From Chiridota heheva (lineage: Eukaryota > Echinodermata > Holothuroidea > Apodida > Chiridotidae), in the NCBI GenBank assembly GCA_020152595.1, contig JAIGNY010000739.1, positions 651,001 to 715,000 of the forward strand: 64,000 nt of DNA. Reading direction: 5' to 3'. Of this stretch, positions 47,688 to 57,966 are shown piece after piece. Position 1 is the first letter of the stretch. Every line of letters begins with the position of its first letter. The position numbers and the translations under genes were made by a program. The notes beneath the pieces were generated by a model that was not told the origin of the DNA, made no database searches, and worked only from the letters and a program-made list of their open reading frames with translations.

Positions 47688-47848
47688 GTATCAAAGTCAG
47701 CCAACTTGATGATGCAACCATATGCTGTTGTAATGCAAGAGAACCATCACAACATGTTGCAATACCATCACCACAACCTGTTAGGAATACATCCATCCTG
47801 AAAAATACTGCAACATCATTAGAAGTATCGTCTGAACCCTCAATTCAG
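47688..47848 (+). other. Possible 161 bp intron inside exon 12
   Basis: CAG|GTATCA at the left and CCCTCAATTCAG at the right, phase 0 on both sides, joining two frames. Against it, the sequence up to 47798 remains open in the upstream frame with a composition like the exon (Met, Gln, His, Asn). A frameshifting indel would explain the data equally well. Confidence 0.45.
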
Positions 47849-48542
47849 CCACCATCACTTTCCAATCAAGTATACCCTCTGTCAGCAGCTGAACTCCTAC
47901 GTCAAGTTTTAACACCTTCCCAATTGAAGAATTTGTCGCCAATTGGTGCTCCACCTAGCCAGTTATTAAATCATATGACTTCAGCATCACATATAGCCAC
48001 CCATTCACATGATAACATAACCTTTTCTAGTGAGTCGGAGAAAGTAACATCCCATAGGGTACCCTCTGGTGGAGAATCAAGTAGCTGCCATGTGTCCCTT
48101 CCTGGTCACTCATATACCATGTCTCCTTCTCAAGTGGAATCCGTTACAAATTTTTTGTCAGTAGCTTGCCCAGGTAGAACTGCATCACACCAAAGCTTCA
48201 ATGAACAACCACATCTTTCAGTCTCAGAGTCTACACCAATGCAGACCAGCCCCGCTACAACGAAAAGCAAAGCTGAAGCCCCTCCCAAAGCCAGAGTCAC
48301 ATTTTCTTCACATCAACAATCAATGCATTCAAATGGACCACTGCAGGTATCTGGGAAGGAGACCCTTCCTACACACACAGCTACGCTAATGACTTCATCG
48401 TTATCATCGCATAAAGATGCAGAACTTACAAATCGTAGACCACCCCCAGGATTCACCAGAGCAAACCCTGGGAAAGTTTCCTCTGAGCTGGCGGAGTTAC
48501 AGCTCGCTGACAGGAAATTTGGAAGCAGTGTTAGAAACAGAG
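47849..48542 (+). CDS. BICC1: BICC1 exon 12, second part (linker continues in another frame)
   Basis: A 231-codon open frame beginning PPSLSNQVYPLSAAELLRQV and ending LADRKFGSSVRNR before donor GTAACT, phase 1 out. It lies in a different frame from the preceding part. A GT at 47688 (CAG|GTATCA) and an AG at 47847-47848 (CAATTCAG) define a 161 bp intron, phase 0 on both sides, that joins them. Alternatively a small indel separates two halves of one exon, since the first frame still looks protein-like up to 47798. PPPGFT resembles PPPGLT in the vertebrate linker. Confidence 0.75.
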
Positions 48543-48814
48543 GTAACTATTTCTCTTACATAAATATTGCATAAGATATGAGCGGAAGATGTTTATCCAT
48601 TTTTTCCTGCTCCCCTCTCCCCACTACCTTCCCCTACCTTCCCTTTCCTCATGATCAAAATTACAATGAAAATAAAAAGATAGGTAAAACAAAAATTAAT
48701 TCTGGCTATTTCTGGGTTGGATCATACCAGATTTTGGTTGGACCTTGGTCATTGTTGCGTGGTGTTCGGTGTAAAATGAAAATCAAACAGGGTCACATGA
48801 AGCAAAATCTTTCG

Positions 48815-49176
48815 AGAAATGGTTTGTCAATCATTCACACTTAATGCACACATCACCTCAGGCATGTGATATGGAGCTATCTTTATCACCAGTTTGCAAC
48901 AAATTTCTCCCACTAAGACACTTAACACAGATGAGTGACTTCAATCACAATAGTACCGTGATTACTCAGCACTGACTTTCTGTAATCTTATACACACAAA
49001 TAACATTAGACTACTTGAGTGTAGTGTGCATGGGAATGGCAGATAAACAATCATTGTTTGGAGCTGAAACACAATACACTGAAAAGGAAGTGGGTTGGTA
49101 ATTGTCATACCTGAGTTTTCATAATTAACTGAGGTGTCGTATGCGGATAGGCTTAAAGAGAAACTTTTCTGCATGC
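48815..49176. repeat. Interspersed repeat F, copy 1
   Basis: Aligns with 54890-55231 in the same orientation over ~350 bp: GTCAATCATTCACA, TTTCTCCCACTAAGACAC, GATTACTCAGCACT, CTGTAATCTTATACACACAA, GCATGGGAATGGCAGATAAA, CATACCTGAGTTTTC and GGCTTAAAGAGAAACTTTTC. Confidence 0.88.
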
Positions 49177-49381
49177 ATAATAATAGCTTGTGGCTAGTAA
49201 CTTCTCGTTGGTTGCCTCTAGGGCCTGGGCACTTTATATCAGTTATGATTTATTGGACAACAAATTTCTTTCAAAGTATCAAGAAAATGCTTTACGACAA
49301 GACAAGGGTATCATGCTTAAAAAGGGAAATTTGTTCTAAACTAAAAAGTCTGTGGACATGTAGCAATTTCTACTTCATTTA

Positions 49382-50472
49382 AATAATTAGTTCAGTGCTC
49401 AAGCAGGTCCATCTTATATGAGAAAGGCCTTCAACAGAAACACAATCGCTAAATGAGACAAAAAGTCTGATACAATCATAATTTCATTTAATTGAGGATA
49501 CAACTCTTAACCAACTTTCAAAAACAGTAAGTCAAAATCTTATTTCTGTCTCAAATTATTCATGTTTGAAGTCGACACATGAAGGCTGCCATTTTGTTCA
49601 ATTATGTTTTGAAATATTGTGCATGATGACATAAATTCCACAATAGGGACATAAGGAGTTTAATGTATTTCATTATAGATGTGATTAAAGTTTTATTCCA
49701 AAATGATGTGACACAAAGTTTTAACAGAATGTTTTGATAATTTCATGTGAACACAAAAATATCCTTGACATTTACAAAAGAAAGACAATTATTTATAAGC
49801 TAAAAAACCTGAGGTAGATTATAAAGAAATACAAAGCATTCCAACATCCTGCTGGGCTAATGACATCATAGTTTGCATGTTTTGAAATCAAAATGGCAGC
49901 TACCATGGTACTATTAAGTAGTAAAGTTTTTAATAATTACAATAGATGTGTTAGATTGCCTCGGGAGGTATGAAACTTGGTCAGAAGATTTGTTATTTTT
50001 CTATCATATAAAATATAGATTATGTCAGACATTATGTCTCCTTTAAGAAAGCATTCAAAACTCTTCTTCAGTTTAGGAGATATAAAGTTCTTATTTGTGC
50101 AGAAATAACTGGTGTAATAAGTCTAGTATAGAAATTTGGTGCCTTTGGTAATGTGTTTTAAAGAAACTTTATTTTACTTTTTTTACTATTTGAATTATTT
50201 TTTCTTCAACTTATCTTCAGGTGGTAAATTATAATTGCCCTTACAAGATTCTATTTGGCTACTTTCCTGACATATCCAATGGTGTTATAAGCTTCATAAT
50301 CGCAAGACAAAATATGATAGAATACACAAAGACTTCAAGGAATCTGAGGCTATGACATCACTACTAGTCTGATTTCAGTCTTTTATACACAAGTTATACC
50401 AAACTTTAAACTGAAATATCTCCTATAAGATTTTTGAATGCTTTGCTTGACCACTAAACTAATCCTTTAAAA
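49382..50472. mobile_element. Hairpin element, family 1, copy 3 (interrupted)
   Basis: Left arm TTAGTTCAGTGCTCAAGCAG (49387) and right arm ending GACCACTAAACTAATCCTTT (about 50450-50469) match copies at 8998 and 19766. The left arm is cut at 49454 and resumes at about 50041 (AAGAAAGCATTC), where a second element is inserted. Confidence 0.8.
49455..50040. mobile_element. MITE nested in hairpin element copy 3
   Basis: Inverted ends GAGACAAAAAGTCTGATACA (49455) and GATTATGTCAGACATTATGT then CTC (50040), ~23 bp with 5-6 mismatches. 586 bp, noncoding. It splits a family-1 element and is therefore younger than it. Confidence 0.75.
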
Positions 50473-50694
50473 TGTTATTAGAATTTGAGCAGATCAGTTT
50501 TTTAATTTAGCAATTTTGTAGCACTTTTAGTTTTTGAGTTATGGTCAATCCATTTTTTAATTTATGCTAAATTTGGTATGTATGACTAGTTTGAAAATTT
50601 GTTACTATACTTTCATTGGTTCAAAAAGATTGAAAGCAATTAAGCTACAATTAGGCTTCCTTTAAAGACCATGCATTTTATCATTGTTTTGAAG

Positions 50695-50807
50695 GAATGT
50701 ACCAGCAACATCAGTCAGACAGCTCCACTTTGAGTAAATCTCAAGATTTCCCACGACGTTCCTTGCAGAATGGAGCATTTTCTCCAAAAAGCAGTTTAAA
50801 TATCCAG
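50695..50807 (+). CDS. BICC1: BICC1 exon 13 (linker)
   Basis: Acceptor TCATTGTTTTGAAG and donor GTAAGA, phase 1 in and phase 0 out. It encodes GMYQQHQSDSSTLSKSQDFP, then RRSLQNGAFSPKSSLNIQ, polar and probably disordered. Phases fit both neighbours exactly. Support is from splice signals and open frame; the sequence is not strongly conserved with vertebrates. Confidence 0.75.
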
Positions 50808-50869
50808 GTAAGAACCAGAGTATGCTTGTGAGGCTTTTGTTACCTTTTCTTGGTTTAGTACGGTGGGGG

Positions 50870-51215
50870 GAGAAGGCCACTTCCATATTGAGGTATATAT
50901 ATCTGCTGCCTGAGCAGGTACTTTGTTTTTACTTAAAAGAAGAAAGAAGATCATCAATTTCTTAGTGCAGGTCCCAAAAAATGAAGCTTTATTATGTTAA
51001 TTTTGTACTGCTGGTCCATTTTTACCATATTTTTTGTTGAATACTCATACTGCAGGTATTAAAATTGACTTCTTTCATACTGTGCGGGTATCAAAATTGT
51101 ATTATTTTCATATTGCACTTGCCAAAATATCTGTCATACTGCAGGTTTGTATTTTGGTTGGTGGGCTTGCACACCTACCAATTTTAGTATAAAGTTACCC
51201 CCCCCCCTGGTTCAG
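50870..51215. repeat. Interspersed repeat D, copy 2
   Basis: Second copy of the repeat at 36837-37265, with the same internal ATACTGCAGGT spacing. It lies 60 bp after exon 13; copy 1 lies 60 bp before exon 6. Confidence 0.8.
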
Positions 51216-51278
51216 TATAACCTTGATGTGAATCTCGCTTATTAAAGAGTCAGCTAAGAATGGAGGCCCATTTGAAAT

Positions 51279-51725
51279 GGTGCAAATTTGTGCAATGAGT
51301 GCACATTACTGTAGGTGGGTGTGGGAAATGAAGTAGGAGTTGGAAAGAGGTAGAAATTTGAGAAAGGAGTACATAGGAGGTGTGAGTAAAGGGTGCAAAC
51401 TAGTGTGGCAAATGGGTTTAAAATAGGAGCTCTTGGAAAGGGGTACATATTAAGGAGGTGTGAAAAGAGGTGCAAATGAAGTTAGGACTTAGATAAAGGT
51501 GGAAATTTTGGAAAGAGGTGCAAATTAGGAAGTATGAGTAAATGGTGCAAATGAAATGTGGGAAAAGGTGCAAATTAGGGAGGTGTTGGAAAGGGTGCAA
51601 ATTAGGGAGATTTTGGATGTTGAGAAAGTATGCAAATTAATAAGTGTGGGAAAGGGGTGCAAATTAGGGAAGTGTGAGAAAGGTGCACAAATTAGGGAAG
51701 TGTGGGAAAGGAGCACGTATTAGGG
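51279..51725. repeat. ~26 bp minisatellite, block 1
   Basis: Degenerate units GTGCAAATTAGGGAGGTGTG plus GGAAAGG. Continues at 52579-52925 after an interrupting LINE fragment, and at 54778-54869. Confidence 0.9.
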
Positions 51726-51829
51726 ACATCAAACCGCCTATTGTTTTCCATGTCTGTCATGGCTGGCAATCAGATTGAACACCCTCACTGAAAACAAAAC
51801 ATATCATCCATTTAGCCTTCCATTCTCAC

Positions 51830-52572
51830 CAACCTCACTTCTCACAACCTCTCTCGTAAAGACCAAGTCTACATCACTTGCCTCAGAATAGGCCACACCT
51901 ACCTCATGCATTTTCACCTCCTCACTGACTCCCCTCCCACCCCAACCTCACTGTAAAGTAAAACCTGCCAAGAGCCCCTTACAGTCAAACACATCCTCAT
52001 TGACTGTCCTCTCTTCACCAACCCCAGACCTTCCAATTCCATTGCCGAGCTCTTCTGCAAAAACTCAGAAAAAAATCATCTCCTTCACCATACCAGCTAC
52101 TATAACTATCCTTCACCATACCAGCTACTATAACTATCCTTCACCATACCAGCTACTATAACTATCCTTCACCATACCAGCTACTATAAGTATCCTTTAC
52201 CATACCAGCTACTATAACTATCCCTCACCATACCAGCTACTATAACTATCCTTCACCATACCAGCTACTATAACTATCCTTCACCATACCAGCTACTATA
52301 ACTATCCTTCACCATACCAGCTACTATAACTCTCCTTCACCATACCAGCTACAATAACTCTCCTTCACCATACCAGCTACTATAACTATCCTTCACCATA
52401 CAAGCTACTATAACTATATCTAACTTATCCTTGCCCTAGCCTTATCCAGACTTTTCCTACCTAAACCCAACTTCTCCATTCTCTTTATCTCTGACATCAT
52501 CTAATCTCTCAGGCACAGTTTGACCATCGTTGTCATGGTGCTGTTAAACCTCACCAAACAAAGAAACAATTA
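51830..52572 (+). mobile_element. LINE 3' end, copy 4, with internal minisatellite
   Basis: Reads NLSRKDQVYITCLRIGHTYL, a stop, then EPLTVKHILIDCPLF: the best preserved copy of the segment also seen at 12655 and 35085. The tail is TCTCAGGCACAGTTTGACCA and GGTGCTGTTAAACCTC with CAAACAAAG. A 28 bp array sits inside it at 52081-52419. Confidence 0.88.
52081..52419. repeat. 28 bp minisatellite, 12 copies
   Basis: Unit CCTTCACCATACCAGCTACT plus ATAACTAT, very uniform. It arose within the LINE 3' end; copies at 13155 and 35550 lack it. Confidence 0.95.
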
Positions 52573-52578
52573 AATAAA

Positions 52579-52925
52579 GGAAGTGTGGAAAAAGGGTGTT
52601 AATTAGGGAGGTGTTGGAAAGGGAACACATAAGGGAGATGTGTACGGAGTGAAAATTAAGGTGTTTTGTAAAGGTGCAAATTAAAAGGTGTGGGAAATGG
52701 GTAAAAATTAGAAGGTGTGCGAATTAGGAAGTGTTGGAGAGGGTTCAAGGTAGAGCTGTGGGAAAGGGGTGCAAGTTAGGAGATGTGAGTAAAGTATGTA
52801 AATTAGGTGTGGAAAAAGGTGCAATTTAGAAGGTGTGGGAAGGGTGCAAATTAGGTAGAGTAGATGTGGGAAGGAGTTCAAATTAAGGAATTGTTGGAAA
52901 TTGGTGCAAATTAGGTGGGAGTAAA
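52579..52925. repeat. ~26 bp minisatellite, block 2
   Basis: Same degenerate GTGCAAATTAGG...GTGTGGGAAAGG units as block 1, resuming right after the LINE tail. Confidence 0.85.
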
Positions 52926-54384
52926 TGAAAAGAATTTCATTATTTGAAACACACATATCCCACTTAGCCCATCAATGCTAGTGGTTTAATTCATTTGCAA
53001 CAGGGATGCAACACGTGGATAGCGCAACATGGAAACAAACAAAAAGACTTATTCTTCTGCGAAACGAAATTAAACCAGAACCACTTTGTTTTGCAAAATT
53101 TTATAAGTGTGATGGAGAAATGATATTCTGCAAAACAAAATGAAACAAAATAAAGAAATCAGAACTAATTTTCTCTCATATCTCTCAAAAAAGGAGATGT
53201 GAAGGTATATGTTTCATTATGTTTCGCAAAATATCGTTGGCGTGATAGGATATTCTGGGAAAATGGAAGAAGAGATTCCGGGGTATTCTACTCTTTGTTG
53301 GGTACTGACTAATTGATGTGTTGCCAGTGCTAATATAACTAATAAAATAATTACAAAAATCCGAACTGTTTACCATATACTTATTTATATACAACTAGAT
53401 TATTTCCTTGTATTTTGGTTGGATTAGTCAAGTAATCAAATTGTCCGAATTAGATTTTATTCCAAGGAATCAGCATGAACTTTGATAAATTTGATAATGA
53501 TGGAAGTATATACGATATAAACCTCGGGTAATTCTGCAATTTTTTTCAACCCACCAATCACAATAACGGAAATTTTATACGGAAGTCACTGGCTAATGCC
53601 ATCTTGTTTATATGAGATATTTCCTGCTGCAGATTCATAACCAGCATGTAGAATGTGAGGGGTCCATTTTGATGGTTCCTCAAGCAATTTTGAAGAAAAC
53701 TGCCATTATAACTTAAGTCATAATAACATTTGTTGATATCATTTTTCCCATTCCCCTTCTATTTATATTGCTTTTCAGCAATCACGCTTTTGGATTAAAA
53801 TTGTAGTGAAAACAGCTTGCAAAAGTGTAAATCGTTGAATCTGAAAAATCAAAAAGTGGGAACTGGATGTCACTTCCCATGTAAATAAATACATGGTCTC
53901 TATGATTATCAGCTATATTTGCACTGAGAAAAAGTAACTTAGTTGATATACAACAAATAGCCAATAACCCCCAAAATATAATATTTAGTTTTACTGAGTA
54001 TATCCTATCACTGCAATGTTATCTTGCAAATTAAAACAAAACATACAGTGCCTTCGATCTCCTGTTTTGTTGAAAATCAGATAAATTTAGTTCTGGTTTC
54101 TTTATTTCGATTCTTTTAGTTTCGCAGAATATAAATTCCCCACCACACTAATGAAAAATTTACTTTGGCCGTTCTGTTTTTGTTTTGTTTCATTTCGCAG
54201 AATATCATAAGCCCAAACAAAACATACATGTACATGTAGCAAAACCATTAGGCAGATAACTCCTGGTTTGAGGTCAGTCACGCGCAGAGCTGACCATAAT
54301 TTGTCGGCTTAATGGACTGAACAAGTTGATGGTGGGTCAAATGGGTGGCCGGGAGAAGTTTTGTTTGTTTGCAATGACGAAATG

Positions 54385-54650
54385 CAGGAGTGCAGTAGCC
54401 CAGTGTTTAGGGCAACGGTTTCATACTCAAAAGGTACTGGGAGCAAATCTTAGCCAGGGTGCTGTGCTCTGTCCTTGAGCAAGTCATTTTATACAATTTT
54501 GCTCCAGTATGCTCAGCTGTGAAATGAGTACCAATTTCGGCTGGGGAGTTAACCTGCGATGGTTTGATGCCCCATCCAGGAGATTCAATTAACTGCACAC
54601 ATTTAGCCCCATAAAAACTGGGCATAAGGGCCTATAAGCCCTCAAGGATT
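54385..54650 (+). mobile_element. V-SINE-like element, plus strand
   Basis: Degenerate tRNA-like head (GTAGCCCAGTGTTTAGGGCA), then CCTTGAGCAAGTCATTTTAT, TTTTGCTCCAGTATGCTCAG, CTGTGAAATGAGTACC, GTTAACCTGCGATGG and ACTGGGCATAAGGGCC. Matches 40835-41060 reversed. Confidence 0.8.
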
Positions 54651-54777
54651 TATAGAATTCTAACCAAAATGACGAAAGGCGAAAATATGTTGTTAATTTG
54701 CATTTTTAGTCTGCATATTATTATGGGGCTAAATCCCCACAGCCGCAACTGAATCCCCCTGCTTCCAATGGCACTGG

Positions 54778-54869
54778 GTGTGTTAAATGGGTGCAAATTA
54801 GGTAGATGTAGGGAAGGGGTCCAAATTTGGGATCTGTTGGAAAGAGGTGCAAATTAGGCAGGTGTGGGA
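54778..54869. repeat. ~26 bp minisatellite, block 3
   Basis: Three or four units of the same GTGCAAATTAGG family, separated from block 2 by 1.85 kb that includes the V-SINE-like insertion. Confidence 0.8.
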
Positions 54870-54889
54870 ATCGTCACACAATGGAGCAA

Positions 54890-55231
54890 TATCTTTCCTT
54901 AGGAGAAATAGTCTGTCAATCATTCACATCACCTCAGGTATATGATACACATTAAATTTCTCCCACTAAGACACCTAACACTGATGAGTGATTTCAATCA
55001 CAAAAGTGCCCTGATTACTCAGCACTAGCTTCTGTAATCTTATACACACAAATGACCTTGGGCTACTTGACTGTGGTGTGCATGGGAATGGCAGATAAAC
55101 AATCATTGTTTGGTGTGGAAACACAACACACTGAATAGGAAGTCCGGTTGGTAATTGCCATACCTGAGTTTTCTGGATTAACTGAGGTGTCAGGTGCGGG
55201 TCGGCTTAAAGAGAAACTTTTCGGCATGCCC
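54890..55231. repeat. Interspersed repeat F, copy 2
   Basis: Direct-orientation copy of 48815-49176, with a ~30 bp deletion near the left end. Confidence 0.88.
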
Positions 55232-55434
55232 CTCTAAATAATTGAAAAATTGATTGATTGATAAGGAGTAGATTAAAATGAGGTATAAATTTAACAGGTG
55301 CAGTGCCAAGAATTAATTAAGAAACTATATATACATAAAAATCTATTTTGTATTTTATTAATAGTCTGCTATCATAATACAAATGAAAATCCATGGAAAT
55401 ATTCTTTAATTTTATTCCCTTTCTGCATTTGCAG

Positions 55435-55706
55435 CCATTGTCTTCAAAGTGCAACAACAACCAGTATTCCTCAAATCACAATGGTGCATTTTCACCCAAC
55501 CATCTTGGTCAGTATTCAAAGAGCCACAACGGTCAGTTTCCTTCAAGCGGTCAGTATTCTATGAGCAATGGTGGCCATTTATCAATGTGCAATTTTTCAC
55601 CTGGCAACAGCGGTAACTTCAGGAGCAAGAATGGCTACTCTCAACCATTGACCCCGCAAGAGACATTAGCGCAACTGTTGGCTGGTGAAAGAAAAATCAG
55701 TGTGAA
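55435..55706 (+). CDS. BICC1: BICC1 exon 14 (linker with Asn/Gly/Ser repeats)
   Basis: Acceptor CCTTTCTGCATTTGCAG and donor GTGAGT; 90 codons plus two bases. The first two thirds carry imperfect repeats of the type NHNGAFSPN / SHNGQFPSS / SNGGHLS. The end, LTPQETLAQLLAGERKIS, resembles the vertebrate TVELLQGTKN segment and is probably a short helix. Phase 0 in, phase 2 out. Confidence 0.88.
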
Positions 55707-56687
55707 GTGAGTATCCCTTAATTATGAATATGATGAGATCTCTTTAAACTGAATGTAACCAAAGTTAGAATTTTGAAAGGAGCTAGAAATTGGAACTAAA
55801 TAAAGATAGAATCTTAAAACAAGCTTGAAATTGGAACTTAAACCAAAGTTATCATTTTGAAATGAGCTTGAAATTGGAACTTAACAAAAGTTGGAATTTT
55901 TTAAACAATCTTAAAATTGGAGCTTAACCAAAGTCATAGTTTTGAAACGAGCTTGAGATTAGAACCTAACCAAAGTCATAGTTTTGAAACAAGCTTGAGA
56001 TTTGAACCTAACCAAAATCAGCATTTTGAAACAAGCTCGAAATTGGAACTTAACCAAAGTCAGCATTTTGAAACGAGCTTGAGATTGGAACTTAACCAAA
56101 GTCAGCATTTTAAAACGAGCTTCAAATTAAAACTTAACCATACTTGAATTTTGAAACAAGTTTGCTATTGGAACCAAGACACTAAACGGTTTGCTTGAAG
56201 ATCTGTAGCTCACTATGAGCTGTACAAGCTTGTACATGTTTACTTGTGTGGGCTTAAAGTGAGCTCATGAAGGTAGCACTCTTTTCTTCATTTGCAAATA
56301 ATTGTCCACTTTGCAAGAGGTACATGAAATTGAAGACACCCAGCCAATTTTTGCAGTTAAGAAATAGCTGCATAAACGAGTTAAAATTGATTAATTACCT
56401 CTTAATTTTCCAACATGGTTATTTTGACCCCAACTTTTTTGCTTGGAAATAGCTTACATGTATATATGTCTTCATAGGAACAGGTGGAAATGATAATTTA
56501 GCAAACTCATGGTCACTAAATCTTTGTTGTATTTACATATACGGTATTCAAATAACTCAAAGTTAAGACAAAACAAAACAAAATATTTCTTTGTGCACTG
56601 TTACTTTCTAAAATGACAAACCTGTGGGGTTTTAAACCACAGTGCACACATTATGCAATACCCTGATTTAACTTCATTTTTTTTTAG
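55707..56687 (+). other. Intron 15 of BICC1
   Basis: GTGAGT to TTTTTTTAG, 981 bp. First half is the 42 bp minisatellite; 56180-56687 is unassigned AT-rich sequence. Confidence 0.85.
55755..56177. repeat. 42 bp minisatellite, about 10 copies
   Basis: Unit AACCAAAGTCAGCATTTTGA, AACGAGCTTGAGATTGGAAC, TT, with early units more diverged. The 42 bp period keeps a frame open (LNQSQHFETSLRLE repeats), which is not taken as coding. Confidence 0.92.
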
Positions 56688-56839
56688 CGGGGTCAATGTG
56701 GGATCTTCAGAATCAGAGGTAGATTCAGACAGCTCGGACAAGCGAGCACCAGGATGGGAGAGAAAGCAAGAAAGTGAAGGAATGGTGGAGCACATACAGC
56801 ACTTGGACTATGATCAGAAGAAGCTACTTGCTAACAGAT
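56688..56839 (+). CDS. BICC1: BICC1 exon 15 (acidic Ser block and DYDQKKLL helix)
   Basis: Acceptor CATTTTTTTTTAG and donor GTAAGT. It encodes NGVNVGSSESEVDSDSSDKR, then APGWERKQESE and HLDYDQKKLLANR. Vertebrates have DKKAPGSERA and FDYEQKKLLATKA at the same place, so the exon is secure. The Ser/Asp/Glu run is a plausible CK2-type phosphorylation region (inference). Phase 2 in, phase 1 out. Confidence 0.95.
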
Positions 56840-57966
56840 GTAAGTTGAATATTTGCTTCATTAATGAATTGGTCTCAATGATGTTCTATTTTTTAAATAC
56901 AGTGGTACTTTTTTTGTATGAAATATGAACCTGCAGAAAAAGTGCCCTCATCGTGAGTTTTACTCAGTTGTTTCTCTTTCATAATAGTTGGTCCTCTTTC
57001 GTTATATTTGATCCTCTTTCATAATAGTTGGTCCTCTTGCATAATAGTCGGTCCTCTTTCTTGATAGTCGGTCCTTTTTCATAATAGTCGGTCTCTTTCA
57101 TTATAATCGGTCCTCTTTCATAACATTCGGTCCTCTTTCATGACAGTCGGTCTTCTTTTGTAACAGTCGGTCTTCTTTTGTAACAGTAGGTCCTCTTTTG
57201 TAACAGTCGGCCCTCTTTCGTAACAGTCGGTCCTCTTTGTAACAGTCGGTCCTCGTTTGTAACAGTCGGTCCTCTTTGGTAACAGTCGGTCCTCTTTCAT
57301 AACAGTCGGTCCTCTTTCATGACAGTCGGTCCTCTTTCATAACAGTCGGTCCTCTTTCATGACAGTCGGTCCTCTTTCATAACAGTCAGGTCCTCTTTCA
57401 TGACAGTCGGTCCTCTTTCATAACAGTCGGTCCTCTTTCATGACAGTCGGTTATAGTTTCCTGATAGTTGGTCCTCTTTCCTAATAGTCGTTCCTCTTTC
57501 CTAATAGTCGTTCCTCTTTCCTAATAATCAGTCCTCTTTCCTAATAGTTGGTCTTCTTTCCTAATAGTCGGTCCTCTTTCCTAATAGTCGGTCCTCTTTC
57601 CTAATAGTCGGTCCTCTTTCCTAATAGTCAGTCCTCTCATAATAGGCTGTCGCTCTTTCATAATTGTCGGTCCTCTCTCATAATCGTCGGTCCTCTTTCA
57701 TAATCGTCAGTCCTCTTTCATAATAGGTGGTCCTCTTTCATAATAGTTGGTCCTCTTTAGTAATAGTCAGTCCTCTTTCATAATAGTCAGTCCTCTTTCG
57801 TAAGAGTTTTTTTCATTATAGATGAAGATAGGTAGTGCAGATACCCTGTATATTGCTCATCATGTTCAGTATGTTTAGTTGATATGTGTATCATATATTT
57901 ATATTTAAAGTAATAATATATAGTTTCATATTTTCTTTTGATATGTTCTTTCTATAATTTTTTTAG
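56840..57966 (+). other. Intron 16 of BICC1
   Basis: GTAAGT to TTTTTTTAG, 1.1 kb, three quarters of it the 20 bp minisatellite. Confidence 0.9.
56968..57805. repeat. 20 bp minisatellite, about 42 copies
   Basis: Unit AGTCGGTCCTCTTTCATAAC with sub-blocks: CATAATAGT at the left, TGTAACAGT and CATGACAGT in the middle, CCTAATAGT near 57480-57630, then CATAATCGT. Alternating CATAACAGT/CATGACAGT units near 57290-57450 show a higher-order 40 bp period. Confidence 0.95.

Larger units (their letters stand above)
48543..50694 (+). other. Intron 13 of BICC1
   Basis: GTAACT to TTTTGAAG, 2.15 kb. Almost wholly transposon-derived: repeat F copy 1 (48815-49176) and hairpin element copy 3 with a nested element (49382-50472). 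Confidence 0.8.
50808..55434 (+). other. Intron 14 of BICC1
   Basis: A 4.6 kb intron: repeat D copy 2 (50870-51215), ~26 bp minisatellite in three blocks, LINE end copy 4 with a 28 bp minisatellite, V-SINE-like element (54385-54650), repeat F copy 2 (54890-55231). The stretch 52930-54380 is unassigned; it has recurring TTTCGCAGAATAT / GCAAAACAAA fragments in both orientations (about 53075-53280 and 54060-54210), perhaps foldback ends. Confidence 0.8.

Noticed and set aside
47132..47796. Antisense open frames of 164 and 126 codons opposite exon 12
   Set aside because: Shadow of the ATCACCACA-rich coding strand; Cys/Asp-Gly runs with no recognisable domain, no splice context.
55917..56147. 76-codon frame with 14-residue repeats as an extra BICC1 exon
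   Set aside because: It is the 42 bp minisatellite, lacks matching splice sites, and exons 14 and 15 join in phase without it.
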